Positions 1 to 8,129 of a stretch of DNA of 64,000 nt are shown one piece after another (within the stretch, counting starts at the first letter, position 1; every line of letters begins with the position of its first letter). Under the pieces are notes generated by a model. The model did no database searches and was not told the origin of the DNA. It was given only the letters and a program-made list of their open reading frames with translations. The translations under genes were made by a program, and so were the position numbers. The DNA is from CAJCIW01 sp963833965 (GTDB lineage Bacteria > Chlamydiota > Chlamydiia > Chlamydiales > Rhabdochlamydiaceae): the NCBI GenBank assembly GCA_963833965.1, contig CAWHZZ010000003.1, positions 186,001-250,000 on the forward strand, in the 5' to 3' direction.

Positions 1-1
1 C

Positions 2-652
2 TGGCGTTTGAATGCTTCACACCCTATGGGACAAGTGAAATACACCTTCAACGAGTGGGCCAGCGACGGGCAATTTCCCATTCCGGCAAAGCCCAATATG
101 TTGCTTCAGGGGTATTTCCAATCGGAAAAATATTTCGCAAACCACAAAGAGGAAATCTTGAGTCTCTTTGCACCTTCCGATGAAGTCATGTATTATTTAG
201 AGATGAAATATTCCGAGATTTTAGCCCATCCGAATACTGTTGCGATCCATGTCAGGACGTACATCAAAGATTATGGACATCCGCCGAGACAAGATGAATT
301 TCATGCATTTCCGGGGAAGGGCTATTATGAAAGAGCTGTCCGTCTCTTTCCAGAGGATTCTCTTTTTATTCTTTGTTCGGATAATATCCAATGGTGCAAG
401 AACAATCTTTCCCATCTTGCGAAAAATCTCATTTTTATTGAAGGGAATATGCATGTCTACGATCTCTATTTAATGAGCCTTTGCAAGCATAATATCACCG
501 GCAACTCCACTTTTTCTTGGTGGGCTGCCTATTTAAATCGCAATCCCAATAAAATCATCACGACGCCGAATTATTGGTTCGGGAAATGGTGGAGGGGAGG
601 CACAGACAATTTGGTCTTAAAAGATTGGATCAGAGTCCCTGCCGATGAATAA
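2..652 (+). CDS. Alpha-1,2-fucosyltransferase-like GT11 glycosyltransferase, 5' truncated by window edge
   Basis: C-terminal part of a GT11-type glycosyltransferase. The reading frame is open to the left edge, so the start lies outside the window; about 216 codons remain of a family usually near 280-300. Two family signatures are visible: a VAIHVR segment (the nucleotide-sugar binding HxR region) and, near the C-terminus, a GNSTFSWWAAYLN motif, matching the conserved SxFSWWxAxL block. Family members transfer fucose from GDP-fucose to galactose in surface glycans; in a chlamydia this could modify surface polysaccharide, but the acceptor cannot be read from sequence. The gene converges on the beta-barrel gene, whose stop begins at the next base. 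Confidence 0.75.
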   Translation, partial: WRLNASHPMGQVKYTFNEWASDGQFPIPAKPNMLLQGYFQSEKYFANHKEEILSLFAPSDEVMYYLEMKYSEILAHPNTVAIHVRTYIKDYGHPPRQDEFHAFPGKGYYERAVRLFPEDSLFILCSDNIQWCKNNLSHLAKNLIFIEGNMHVYDLYLMSLCKHNITGNSTFSWWAAYLNRNPNKIITTPNYWFGKWWRGGTDNLVLKDWIRVPADE

Positions 653-1345
653 TTACCTCAAGAGCCCAAATTTATAGACGAGGCCAAGTCCGACGGCTTG
701 ATTATAGAAATGGCCTCCCTGATGGAATTTGTATTCCAAAGTAATCTCTGCATTGCGGAAGATTGGATAGGAAAACCCAGCCATCGCTTGCCAAGAAAAG
801 CGGTGCCACTTTTGGTGGAAAACAATGCGGGAATTTGAGGCATGCATATATTGGAAATCATAGCCTGCGCCAGCCCCAATAAAAGGTTGGATATGCCAAA
901 ATGAGCACCCGAGCAAATCCCACAATAGGTTGGCCATATACGAGGAAGTCTGGAAATGTCCATGCTTGGAGGAACCTTCAGTAGTGAAATGGATTTTTTT
1001 TATCGAGTTTCTTCTGAAAGCGTATTCACCTTCCAAATGCAACCCATAAGGCCGCCAGCAGTAGCCCAACGAACCGGCAAAAATATACCCTGGCTCATAG
1101 GATGCTTTGTTTCCTTGGATTTTAGTGTCTTGCAAGAAATTGGCCCCGCCAAAAATCTTAGCGTAGAAATTTCCTTGATACACTGGACGGCCACTGGTTT
1201 CGTGGACATGTTCATCTTTGGAGCTGGATGCATCGGACTTTGAGCTGCCAAACGTCCACGCTTGTTGTAAATCTGAAGTGGCGCCATTGCCGGTTGCCAT
1301 GAAGAATAAGAATGACATTAAAAGTGGCGGAATATTTTTTTTCAT
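653..1345 (-). CDS. Outer-membrane beta-barrel protein (opacity/porin-like)
   Basis: About 230 residues. I choose the ATG at 1345 because it begins a good Sec signal peptide (MKKNIPP followed by a hydrophobic stretch, cleavage near TGNGA). A longer in-frame start at 1384 would overlap the upstream gene. The mature part alternates hydrophobic and polar residues, carries glycine-rich turns (GAGAGYDFQYMH, VGLGLVYKF) and ends in short beta strands, as expected for a small 8- to 10-stranded barrel. The function is unknown. It follows the GMC oxidoreductase gene by about 16 bp on the same strand and is probably cotranscribed. Barrel topology is inferred from composition only. Confidence 0.6.
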   Translation of the reverse strand: MKKNIPPLLMSFLFFMATGNGATSDLQQAWTFGSSKSDASSSKDEHVHETSGRPVYQGNFYAKIFGGANFLQDTKIQGNKASYEPGYIFAGSLGYCWRPYGLHLEGEYAFRRNSIKKIHFTTEGSSKHGHFQTSSYMANLLWDLLGCSFWHIQPFIGAGAGYDFQYMHASNSRIVFHQKWHRFSWQAMAGFSYPIFRNAEITLEYKFHQGGHFYNQAVGLGLVYKFGLLR

Positions 1346-1361
1346 GCTGTTTATCTCATGG

Positions 1362-3104
1362 TTATTTTTCATCGCGCAAAGCATGTTTAATAAGTTTGCT
1401 GCTCCGTAGTCCGATCATCATCGCTGAAGCTGCCGTATTGATATCGGGAATCACCGGACAGATGGAGTCATCCGCTACATAAACGTTCTTTGTGCCATAA
1501 ACGCGTGTATTGCCATTTACCACGCCTCCGGCTTTCCGAGGAGCCATTTTACAGTGCCCTGTAAAGTGGTGGACATCCAGTGAAAGATTGCTATTATTTT
1601 TCACATACTGCTCAAGAAGTGGGTCCGTATAACCCGTAAGAATGACCGGGATGATCGGGTCTGTGATAATGGGTTGATAGTAACCCCCGCCAATGGCGTT
1701 TAGTTTTGTTAGCAGACTGCTAATATAGTATTTGACGGCATTCTTCATATTCTGCAGGTCTACCGGATTTTGATAAAAGCCGTCGTCCGCCGCGGCTATC
1801 TGAAATGGGTTGTCGCTTTGGATTGTGACACTGCCCTCACTCACTGGGTTCAAAAGCTCAAATCCCATGGCGATTACGGGCGGTAACGGTGGGACAGCCG
1901 GTATGTATTCGAACAAAATCTGAAGCATTCGCGGGGCGGTAGGGTCGATTGGACCACCGGTCACTGTAGGCAAGTAGATACTATTAATGGTAAATGCATA
2001 GGGCGCTCCAGGAGGTATACCATTCTGCATGGGATTTGCTGAAAGCGCAATGAAGATGAGCGGATGGTTTTGCAGATGTTTTCCTACATTCTCATTGATG
2101 TAAACGGGCTTGATTCCCGCTTTCTTCAGCGCTTGCGATGGACCTATGCCGGAAAGCTGTAGCAACTTGCTACTGTTGATGCCACCTGCCAACACAACGG
2201 CTTTTTTAGCTCGAGCTTCCAGAAGTTGACCGTCCTGCATATATTGTACTTTTTTGGCACGCCCATCGTCATCAAATATGATTTTAACAGCGACCGCATC
2301 GAAGAGCACAAACAGTGTGTGCCCATTAACTCCTTGACCTTCTGGCGTCATCACCGTGCCATTTAAATAGGCTGTTGCGCTACTGACTCGTTTGGTGCCT
2401 GCAGCATTAACAAACCACTGAGCGCGAGGGTCGATGCAATTTTCCACACTCGGATCATTGTAGTCTGCGACGATTGGAATTCCAGGAAACGCTGCCTGTG
2501 ACGCTGGCAATAGCACGTTTGTTGTTATCTCCGACACTGTAGGTGTCTGTAGCACATTGAGAGGGCCTCTGGTTCCCCGCGCCCCTGGAGTGATTGTCAA
2601 GCCCTGGTAGTTCTCAAGAGCCTTGAAGGTCGACAGAATATTGTCTAAACTCCAATTGCTACTGCCAGAAACTTCTTCCCAACGTGAGTACACAGCATTC
2701 GAACCACGACCATAATATAATCCATTAATCGACGCGCCACCACCCAACACCATTCCTGTAGTCCAATCACTGGATCGTCCGTTGAGCCCTGGCATGGGTA
2801 CGGTTTGATTCCATCCTGGCCAAAAATACTTGGCCCTTCCCGTTCCAGCCAATAGCAATGCTGGGAGACCCACAGCCTCTATTGCTGGATCTTTTGTTAA
2901 ATTTTGCCCCGCCTCTATTCCTAATACTGAAAAGTGACCATTCTTCGATAGCTCGCTCATCAATATGCAACCTGCTGCTCCACCACCTATGACTATGATA
3001 TCTGCTTCTAGTTTGTCTCCCGACACCTTGCATCGATAAGGTTGATCGCCAAAAAGGTTAACTGTAGTAGTGACTAAAGCGAGAATAAGAAATTTGATTT
3101 TCAT
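1362..3104 (-). CDS. GMC-family FAD oxidoreductase with N-terminal signal peptide
   Basis: 580 residues. Residues 1-20 form a Sec-type signal. A Rossmann FAD-binding motif DIIVIGGGAAG lies at 35-45, and the second family block (WTTGMVLGGGASING) follows at about 115-130. Near the C-terminus HHFTGHCKM and NVYVADDSICPVIPDINTAASAM match the GMC_oxred_C domain with its catalytic His/Asn pair. The family oxidises alcohols or sugars using FAD. The Shine-Dalgarno GGAGG precedes the ATG at 3104. Export is unusual for this family in bacteria, because flavin must be loaded before or after translocation. Substrate is unknown. It is cotranscribed with the downstream barrel protein. Confidence 0.85.
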   Translation of the reverse strand: MKIKFLILALVTTTVNLFGDQPYRCKVSGDKLEADIIVIGGGAAGCILMSELSKNGHFSVLGIEAGQNLTKDPAIEAVGLPALLLAGTGRAKYFWPGWNQTVPMPGLNGRSSDWTTGMVLGGGASINGLYYGRGSNAVYSRWEEVSGSSNWSLDNILSTFKALENYQGLTITPGARGTRGPLNVLQTPTVSEITTNVLLPASQAAFPGIPIVADYNDPSVENCIDPRAQWFVNAAGTKRVSSATAYLNGTVMTPEGQGVNGHTLFVLFDAVAVKIIFDDDGRAKKVQYMQDGQLLEARAKKAVVLAGGINSSKLLQLSGIGPSQALKKAGIKPVYINENVGKHLQNHPLIFIALSANPMQNGIPPGAPYAFTINSIYLPTVTGGPIDPTAPRMLQILFEYIPAVPPLPPVIAMGFELLNPVSEGSVTIQSDNPFQIAAADDGFYQNPVDLQNMKNAVKYYISSLLTKLNAIGGGYYQPIITDPIIPVILTGYTDPLLEQYVKNNSNLSLDVHHFTGHCKMAPRKAGGVVNGNTRVYGTKNVYVADDSICPVIPDINTAASAMMIGLRSSKLIKHALRDEK

Positions 3105-3297
3105 AGGTCATTCCTCCGAGAGGCATTATCAATGCTTCATAGCAAAAAAAACTTGTCAACAGGTTATAGCTTATCACTGTTTTTTTGGCAAAATTTGTTG
3201 TTAACGAAATTGACGTTTTGCTAAATTGAGCGTGACGATTCAGCCGTGCCCATGAGCCTGAACCCAGGCGAGATGGCCTGGGGTTGTATTTGTGCAA
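3105..3297. other. Intergenic region between two minus-strand genes
   Basis: No convincing gene. A 7-bp stem (CCCAGGC/GCCTGGG, about 3264-3283) sits just downstream of the 3298-3822 gene but lacks a T-run on that strand. The A/T-rich stretch near 3140-3200 probably holds the promoter of the GMC oxidoreductase; I could not pick hexamers with confidence. Confidence 0.4.
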
Positions 3298-3822
3298 TTA
3301 GTTGCGTATAGTCTGTAAGATTGGTTGCATCAGTGCGGCTACTAGAGTGGGAAATTGCGCTAAGTCATCTTCGATGTCGTTGCTTTCGGTTGTAAGGTCC
3401 TGATGTTTTTTTGCTTCATTTGTATAACCTAATTGCAGTTCCACAAGTGTATTGTTGTATTCTTCAAAGAGTTCATAAGACGGATTTTTTTCGATTTTGC
3501 CTACGGTTCTTTCGTAAGCGGCTGATGCTTGCATCATTTCTTGGTAAGCTCGGTCAATAGCTCCACCTTCTTCACGGAGCTCGGCTAAACGCGTCTGTGC
3601 GACTTGTCGAAATGTATAAAGGGGTTTAATGATTGAAATCATGGGAATTGTTGATGTTAAGACTTGGATTGTCGCGTTGAAAAATTTATTGGCAATGGCA
3701 AGAGCCCATGTAGACGTTTTTCCAAAATTGGCAAGAACGACTGGATTAATGGCTAAAAGATCATAAGCCAATTTGTTCCAGACATCCGATGGGATTTCCG
3801 ATGGGATTATTAAAGAACTCAT
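3298..3822 (-). CDS. Hypothetical protein with helical membrane-associated and coiled-coil segments
   Basis: 174 residues, not recognised. Residues 20-70 are helical and fairly hydrophobic (NPVVLANFGKTSTWALAIA, then VLTSTIPMISIIKPLY). Residues 75-155 are charged and helical with coiled-coil character (RLAELREEGGAIDRAY and following). There is no signal peptide. Such bilobed hydrophobic/coiled-coil layouts occur in chlamydial inclusion-membrane and type III secreted proteins, but nothing specific proves secretion. A strongly A/T-rich block (3823-3900) upstream is a plausible promoter region. Confidence 0.5.
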   Translation of the reverse strand: MSSLIIPSEIPSDVWNKLAYDLLAINPVVLANFGKTSTWALAIANKFFNATIQVLTSTIPMISIIKPLYTFRQVAQTRLAELREEGGAIDRAYQEMMQASAAYERTVGKIEKNPSYELFEEYNNTLVELQLGYTNEAKKHQDLTTESNDIEDDLAQFPTLVAALMQPILQTIRN

Positions 3823-4291
3823 AATACCTCATTTTTAAAATAATTATTATATTTTTATTCATTTATAATTAATTATAAATTATATACAATAAATTATATC
3901 AAAAGTTGTCATTAATTTAAAATTGAAATTTGTGTTGATGTTTGGACAAGGAATTGGCCGTTTTCTAAAAAGCTGATTTAGAGCCGGTTAAAAAAATTGC
4001 CAGGTGAATGTAAAAAATAATTTTAATTTTTGAAGAAACTTAAGAAGCTTAATGCAGCTTCTAGGCGCCCCCCATCCTGAGGATCATGTTGTTTGTTTCA
4101 ATGAGACCCGCTTTGGTCGAAGCGTTCATGTTTTTGCTTCCAACTCATCCGGATCTTATTTGAGCTATCTAAACTGCGCGTAAGAGCCTCTTCTCTTATG
4201 CGGGCCAGCTCAAGGTTAGGGCGGGAGCAGAAGATGAAATTGGCATAATTACCTGTAATTTGATTGGGTATACACCAAACGTCTCCATAAA
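3823..4291. other. Long A/T-rich intergenic region without a supported gene
   Basis: 3823-4040 is very A/T rich and holds the presumed promoter of the minus-strand gene ending at 3298. A small hairpin (CGCGTAAGAG/CTCTTATGCG) lies near 4177-4202. The short open frame 4196-4405 (-) runs through the terminator at 4292-4323 and looks spurious. I see no recognisable gene remnant. Confidence 0.4.
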
Positions 4292-4323
4292 AAAAGCAGT
4301 TAAATTAGAATTTAACTGCTTTT
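4289..4323 (-). terminator. Rho-independent terminator of the frameshifted gene at 4327-5440
   Basis: A perfect 15-bp stem (4292-4306 with 4309-4323) with a two-base loop, followed on the minus strand by a run of seven T. It lies directly after the stop codon of the reading frame ending at 4327. Confidence 0.8.
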
Positions 4324-4326
4324 GGG

Positions 4327-5440
4327 TTATTGATTGGCCTGATTCTTCACTAGATCGCAATAGCTGTGATCGAGGAAAAAAACCTTTTTGTTTTTTTGAT
4401 GGCATCCGATTTTTTCAGCAAAAAGCTGTGCCATGGCCAATTCGGCCTTTGCTGTTTTTTTATAATCATTCGGTGTCTTCCAGACTAAAGAACTGTCCTT
4501 GTTTTTACCAAAGTACATCGGGTGTTGCGCATTGTTCATTACAAAAATACCCAAAGGGGTAAGCGTCTGAAATAGAGAGGGCAATTCCTCTTTTGGGCTT
4601 TCGGATTTTCCTTCCCAAACAGCGGCCGCCTTATCCCAGTGGTCATTCAGACTAGCTTGCTCGTAGTCGCCGATGAGACTCCGCCGGCGCAAATAACAGC
4701 AAGAGAGGCTTCGCTGAGTCATTGAGATGGATTTTGTATAATATGAGTTGTTTTTTTTCCCACATTCTCAAGAAGATGGTCTTCAGGGCAAAATAACAGG
4801 GGAGCGCGACTTTGCCTTCATTTTTCATGACCATTTCATCTGTAGTAAATGCGGTGAGCATTTTTTTATGCTCGTTCTCAGAGATCTTTTTCGCCTCGCT
4901 TTGGATGTAGGCGACAGAACCTTTAGAAACGACTTTCTGTGTTTCGCTAACGAGGTTTTTACTGAACTTGCTGCCCACCTCTACCATCGAACAGAGCAAC
5001 GAAGGATCCGATTTGTCCCTGTCCTTGTCGGAGACCTTGGTCTTTGTCAGGAGGTAAGATTGAATCAGAAACTCTTGATCCCTTGTGAGTTCAAAGTCGA
5101 GTCCATTTTTTTGATAAAATTTTCCAATTTCGACAAAATTGGCGGGATTTTGGAGATTAACGGTTTTGTCTTTAACCTCCTGAACTTTCAATAACGTTGC
5201 CTTCAAAGATTCTTGGAAGGGTTGACCTTGATCGACAAGATCCATAAGATAAGCCGCTCTTAGCTCGCAGGCATTCTCTCCGACCAGGGCGTCAAAGTTG
5301 CTCAGCTTTCCCTCTAAAAAATGGGCAAAAGCTTCCTCTGTCAATGCGATGAGAAGCTTGAATTTCTTATACGCTTCGGTCGCATCTTTATGATTTTCTA
5401 CTTTATTTTTTAAAAATAATAAATTGCTTATTGTTGACAT
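4327..5440 (-). pseudogene. Hypothetical protein gene split by a single frameshift
   Basis: Two overlapping minus-strand frames look like halves of one gene of about 370 codons. The first (5440 to 4652) begins MSTISNLLFLKNK and ends in a run unlike its body (SHRRLRAS). The second continues from about 4720 to 4327 with normal-looking sequence (IGDYEQASLNDHWDKAAAVW). The summed length is 3n+1, as expected from one extra base, and the switch lies near 4660-4720. One terminator follows the second half and none the first. The protein is helical, with lysine/glutamate-rich central segments and no signal peptide; function is unknown. It may be a real pseudogene, a recent phase variant, or a sequencing error. 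Confidence 0.6.
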
Positions 5441-5661
5441 AATACACCTATAATTAATAATATTTTTTAATATAAAAGATTGAAAAATGGAATTAGCTGC
5501 CGGCTTTCCGCCGTCGGCCTGAGAAAGGAAACAAGCAGATCTGAGATATAGATGTAAACTGTTTCATGGGCAATATTATTATATAAAAATAATAATAATG
5601 TCAATTGTTTATTTAAATTAAAATAAACAATTGACATATAGGAGCTTAGGCGTTGTAAGGA
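5441..5661. promoter_or_regulatory. Promoter region with perfect 17-bp palindrome
   Basis: A perfect 17-bp inverted repeat (5598-5614 and 5621-5637, six-base spacer) contains TTGACA at its left end on the minus strand. Fifteen bases further along that strand is TATAAT, giving a slightly short -35/-10 pair that would fire toward the gene starting at 5440. The palindrome overlapping the -35 looks like an operator. No repressor gene is adjacent. Confidence 0.45.
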
Positions 5662-5799
5662 AATAAATTTTACAGTTCCCGAGGAGAAAAACGGTTCAGC
5701 TCTTGAGGATTTTTCCGCAGCAGGTGTTCCTGTCACCCCTGCAAAGAAAAATCGTCGAGAGATGAATCGATTTTTCCCTCGAGAACTGTAAAAGTTATT
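5662..5799. repeat. Long imperfect inverted repeat
   Basis: Arms starting AATAAaTTTTACAGTTC on the left pair with GAACTGTAAAAgTTATT on the right. Pairing continues inward with interruptions to a CAGGTG/CACCcCTG stem around a short loop near 5715-5735. It lies just downstream of the GNAT stop codon. The sequence differs from the other long palindromes in the window, but size and placement are alike. Confidence 0.6.
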
Positions 5800-5812
5800 T
5801 TTTTACGATCCC

Positions 5813-6520
5813 TTACTTCGAGAGTTCGTCGAGATCGATGGAAAAAAGATACCTTAAGGCCCCGAATTTTTCTTCTTCGCTGACTTTATGCATGCCGATG
5901 TTTTCTAAGATCTTTAGCGAAGCGACGTTATCCGGCCGGGTGGTCGCCGTGATCCGTTCAAGGACCTTTCCTTCCAGCGTGTACCCTTCGAGCACAGTGG
6001 CGGGTGCATATTCTCGCACAAGAGCAGTCACAGCCTCAGTGCCGTATCCATTACCCCAATATTGCTTGATAAAGAGATAGGCGAGCTCCGATTGCCCGGG
6101 TTCATCCCCATGCCCAGCCACGACATGTCCGATGAATTCGCCCGTATCGTTTTTATGAACCGCAAAGGCGCTATAGGGATCTTGCTCATTCCATCGCGTC
6201 GCCCATCTTTGGAGTCGAATGCCGGTCTGTTCTTTTGTTTTTGTCGTGCCATCGGCATAGTTTGCCATCACCTCTGGATCGCTAAACAGAAAGAAATAGC
6301 AGAGAAACTCTTCGACGGTGCCTTTGACCGATTGGAGCTGAAGCCTTTCAGTATCTATTGTCACTGTCAGAGCGCCAAGATCATCGCCATAGAAGCAGAT
6401 GAGAGAATTCCCTCGATAAACATGAGCGTAAGGTTCATAGGCGATGAGGGGGGAAATGGTTGAAAAGAACAGGAAAAGAGGTATCAGTTTTTTGAATGTG
6501 GATGTCGTTTTCATTTTCAA
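5813..6520 (-). CDS. GNAT-family N-acetyltransferase with N-terminal signal peptide
   Basis: 235 residues. Residues 1-27 (MKMKTTSTFKKLIPLFLFF..., cleavage near LIAYEP) are a clear Sec signal. Residues 50-225 match the RimJ/RimL-type GNAT fold: TERLQLQ at the start, FIGHVVAG in the core strands, LAYLFIKQYWGNGYGTEA as the acetyl-CoA pyrophosphate loop (Q/RxxGxG/A type) and NVASLKILENIGMHKV as the last conserved helix. GNATs use cytosolic acetyl-CoA, so an exported copy is odd and would make sense only if it works in the host or uses another cofactor. A GAGG ribosome site precedes the ATG at 6520. Confidence 0.8.
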   Translation of the reverse strand: MKMKTTSTFKKLIPLFLFFSTISPLIAYEPYAHVYRGNSLICFYGDDLGALTVTIDTERLQLQSVKGTVEEFLCYFFLFSDPEVMANYADGTTKTKEQTGIRLQRWATRWNEQDPYSAFAVHKNDTGEFIGHVVAGHGDEPGQSELAYLFIKQYWGNGYGTEAVTALVREYAPATVLEGYTLEGKVLERITATTRPDNVASLKILENIGMHKVSEEEKFGALRYLFSIDLDELSK

Positions 6521-6575
6521 TTCCTCTGTGGAAGTTGTTCTCGAGTAGACAGTTTACACCATGCGCTGCTTTTTT

Positions 6576-6863
6576 TCACAATTGATTGGGGTTGACTGGA
6601 TTGACGGATTTCAAAGCTGCCCCTGTTGCTTCAAGAAAGTTAAGAATGATCCGTCTCACCTCCTCACTGATGATTTGATCCTTGTTATTGATCAGACAAC
6701 GCTCTCTTAAAATGATACTGGAATCGCTTTCGGAATTACGTGTAAAGGTATGGTTTGGATTTTTGCATTTTTCCACAAGATCGTGGAAAGCGGTGGGATG
6801 AGATTCTTTCAAGACCAGGATATTCATGCGCGTGATCTGCTCGGTGCTTTGCAAGGGGGTCAT
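6576..6863 (-). CDS. Small hypothetical protein translationally coupled to the alcohol dehydrogenase
   Basis: 95 residues, not recognised; soluble, with charged and polar helices. Its ATG at 6863 overlaps the upstream dehydrogenase stop by four bases (ATGA), which argues that it is a real, coupled gene. No signal peptide or metal motif. Residues 15-35 (LVLKESHPTAFHDLVEKC) and 60-85 look helical. Confidence 0.5.
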   Translation of the reverse strand: MTPLQSTEQITRMNILVLKESHPTAFHDLVEKCKNPNHTFTRNSESDSSIILRERCLINNKDQIISEEVRRIILNFLEATGAALKSVNPVNPNQL

Positions 6864-7882
6864 CGCTGACCCGTCGTCAGAACAGCGCGAAAGCGCGCTT
6901 TTCCCTTCATCATCAGATCATACGCTTCCGCGGCGCGTTCCAGGGGAAAAATCTCGTTCATCGATCGAACGCCAGTGAGAGCGCAAAAAGACATCGTTTC
7001 CTCGGTATCGATGGAAGCTCCCGATGCCCAGCCTGCAATGCCGCGCCTTCCGCGAATGAGCATAAAAGGCGATACTTTGATAGGGTCTGGCGATGCGCCC
7101 ACGATAATGAGCTTCCCATTCACACCGAGCCCGGGAAGAACATCTTCCACCGCTTGCGTGTTGGTGATGGTCGAAAGGATGACCTTTGCTCCGCCTCTTT
7201 GGAGCAACTCATCGGCGACTTTCTGAGACTCGCTGTTCAAATACTCATGGGCGCCGAGCTTTTTTGCGAGTGGCTCTTTTTCTTTGCCCCTCGCGATCGC
7301 AATCGTTCTGAACCCCATTTTGACGGCGAATTGCACGGCGAGATGTCCAAGGCCTCCGATCCCAAGAATCGCGACGGTATCGCCAGCCCGAGCCCCGCTA
7401 TTTCTCAAGGCATTGAATGTGGTTATCCCTGCGCACATCAAGGGGGCGGCATCCGTCGGGGAAATTTCATCGGGGATGAGCGCCAAGGCCGTTACCGGAG
7501 CAACCATATACTCCGCATAGCCGCCGTCGTAAGAAATTCCGCAGATTTTCATATTGCTGCAATTGGTGAAATCCCCATGGCGGCATGCATTGCAATAAAA
7601 GCAGTAGCCCCCATGCCAGCCGATTCCCACTCTTTGTCCGGCCTTCCAAGTGTCGACGCCTTGACCGACGCGATCGATGACGCCAGCCACTTCATGGCCA
7701 GGAACGCGAGGGTATTGAATATTCGGATAAGTTCCCTCTTTCACGAACGCATCGCTATGGCAAACCCCGCAGGCCTGAACCTTTACCCTGACTTCTCCAG
7801 TTCCAGGTTCGGGGATCTCTTTTTCGACGAGTTGAAATTCTCCATTGGGGCCGGGGACTTGAACAGCGCGCATCTTTGCCAT
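6860..7882 (-). CDS. Zinc-dependent alcohol dehydrogenase (AdhP/MDR type)
   Basis: 340 residues, full length for the medium-chain dehydrogenase family. Catalytic zinc ligands appear as C41 (ACGVCHSDAF) and H63 (GHE). The structural zinc lobe has the four-cysteine pattern YCFYCNACRHGDFTNC at about 95-110. The NAD(P) Rossmann motif is GIGGLGHLAVQ at about 175. Family members reversibly oxidise primary alcohols to aldehydes in the cytosol; the exact substrate is not readable. Downstream it overlaps a small unknown gene by ATGA. A TTA-flanked inverted repeat element begins 25 bp upstream of the start and probably carries or displaces its promoter. Confidence 0.9.
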   Translation of the reverse strand: MAKMRAVQVPGPNGEFQLVEKEIPEPGTGEVRVKVQACGVCHSDAFVKEGTYPNIQYPRVPGHEVAGVIDRVGQGVDTWKAGQRVGIGWHGGYCFYCNACRHGDFTNCSNMKICGISYDGGYAEYMVAPVTALALIPDEISPTDAAPLMCAGITTFNALRNSGARAGDTVAILGIGGLGHLAVQFAVKMGFRTIAIARGKEKEPLAKKLGAHEYLNSESQKVADELLQRGGAKVILSTITNTQAVEDVLPGLGVNGKLIIVGASPDPIKVSPFMLIRGRRGIAGWASGASIDTEETMSFCALTGVRSMNEIFPLERAAEAYDLMMKGKARFRAVLTTGQR

Positions 7883-7906
7883 AGGTACCTGGGTGGTTAG
7901 GGTGAC

Positions 7907-8083
7907 TTAGAGGATGTCTACAAAGTGAGGGTTCGTCGAGTTTTTGGATTATTTTGGCCGCTTTTCGATTCTTTTTGCGGGGGTAGTATACGCAAGTTGA
8001 TACAACCCCCGCAAAAAGAATTCGAAAATCGGCTCAAAAGAACCGAAAAATCGACAGAACCTCACTTTGTAGACATCCTCTTA
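7907..8083. mobile_element. TTA-flanked inverted-repeat (MITE-like) element, copy 1
   Basis: The ends are direct TTA copies (7907-7909 and 8081-8083). Inside these, GAGGATGTCTACAAAGTGAG at the left is perfectly repeated in reverse at the right (8060-8080). Pairing continues through the whole element to a GCGGGGGT/ACCCCCGC stem. The loop contains CGCAAGTTGAT, also found in the palindrome at 16667-16834. It lacks the TATGTCCTKCG core of copies 2 and 4. No coding capacity. Confidence 0.7.
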
Positions 8084-8129
8084 TAGCTATCATGACTTTT
8101 TTTGCCTTTTTTTCCAACCCAGCTCAGAA

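Noticed and set aside
3058..3297. 79-residue minus-strand open frame
   Set aside because: Overlaps the GMC oxidoreductase start and its promoter region; no recognisable sequence.
4196..4405. 69-residue minus-strand open frame
   Set aside because: Runs through the perfect terminator hairpin and overlaps the preceding coding frame.
5467..5736. 89-residue minus-strand open frame
   Set aside because: Covers the 17-bp palindrome and the long inverted repeat; translation of repeat sequence.
7154..7900. 248-residue plus-strand open frame
   Set aside because: Antisense to the alcohol dehydrogenase, which has complete family motifs.
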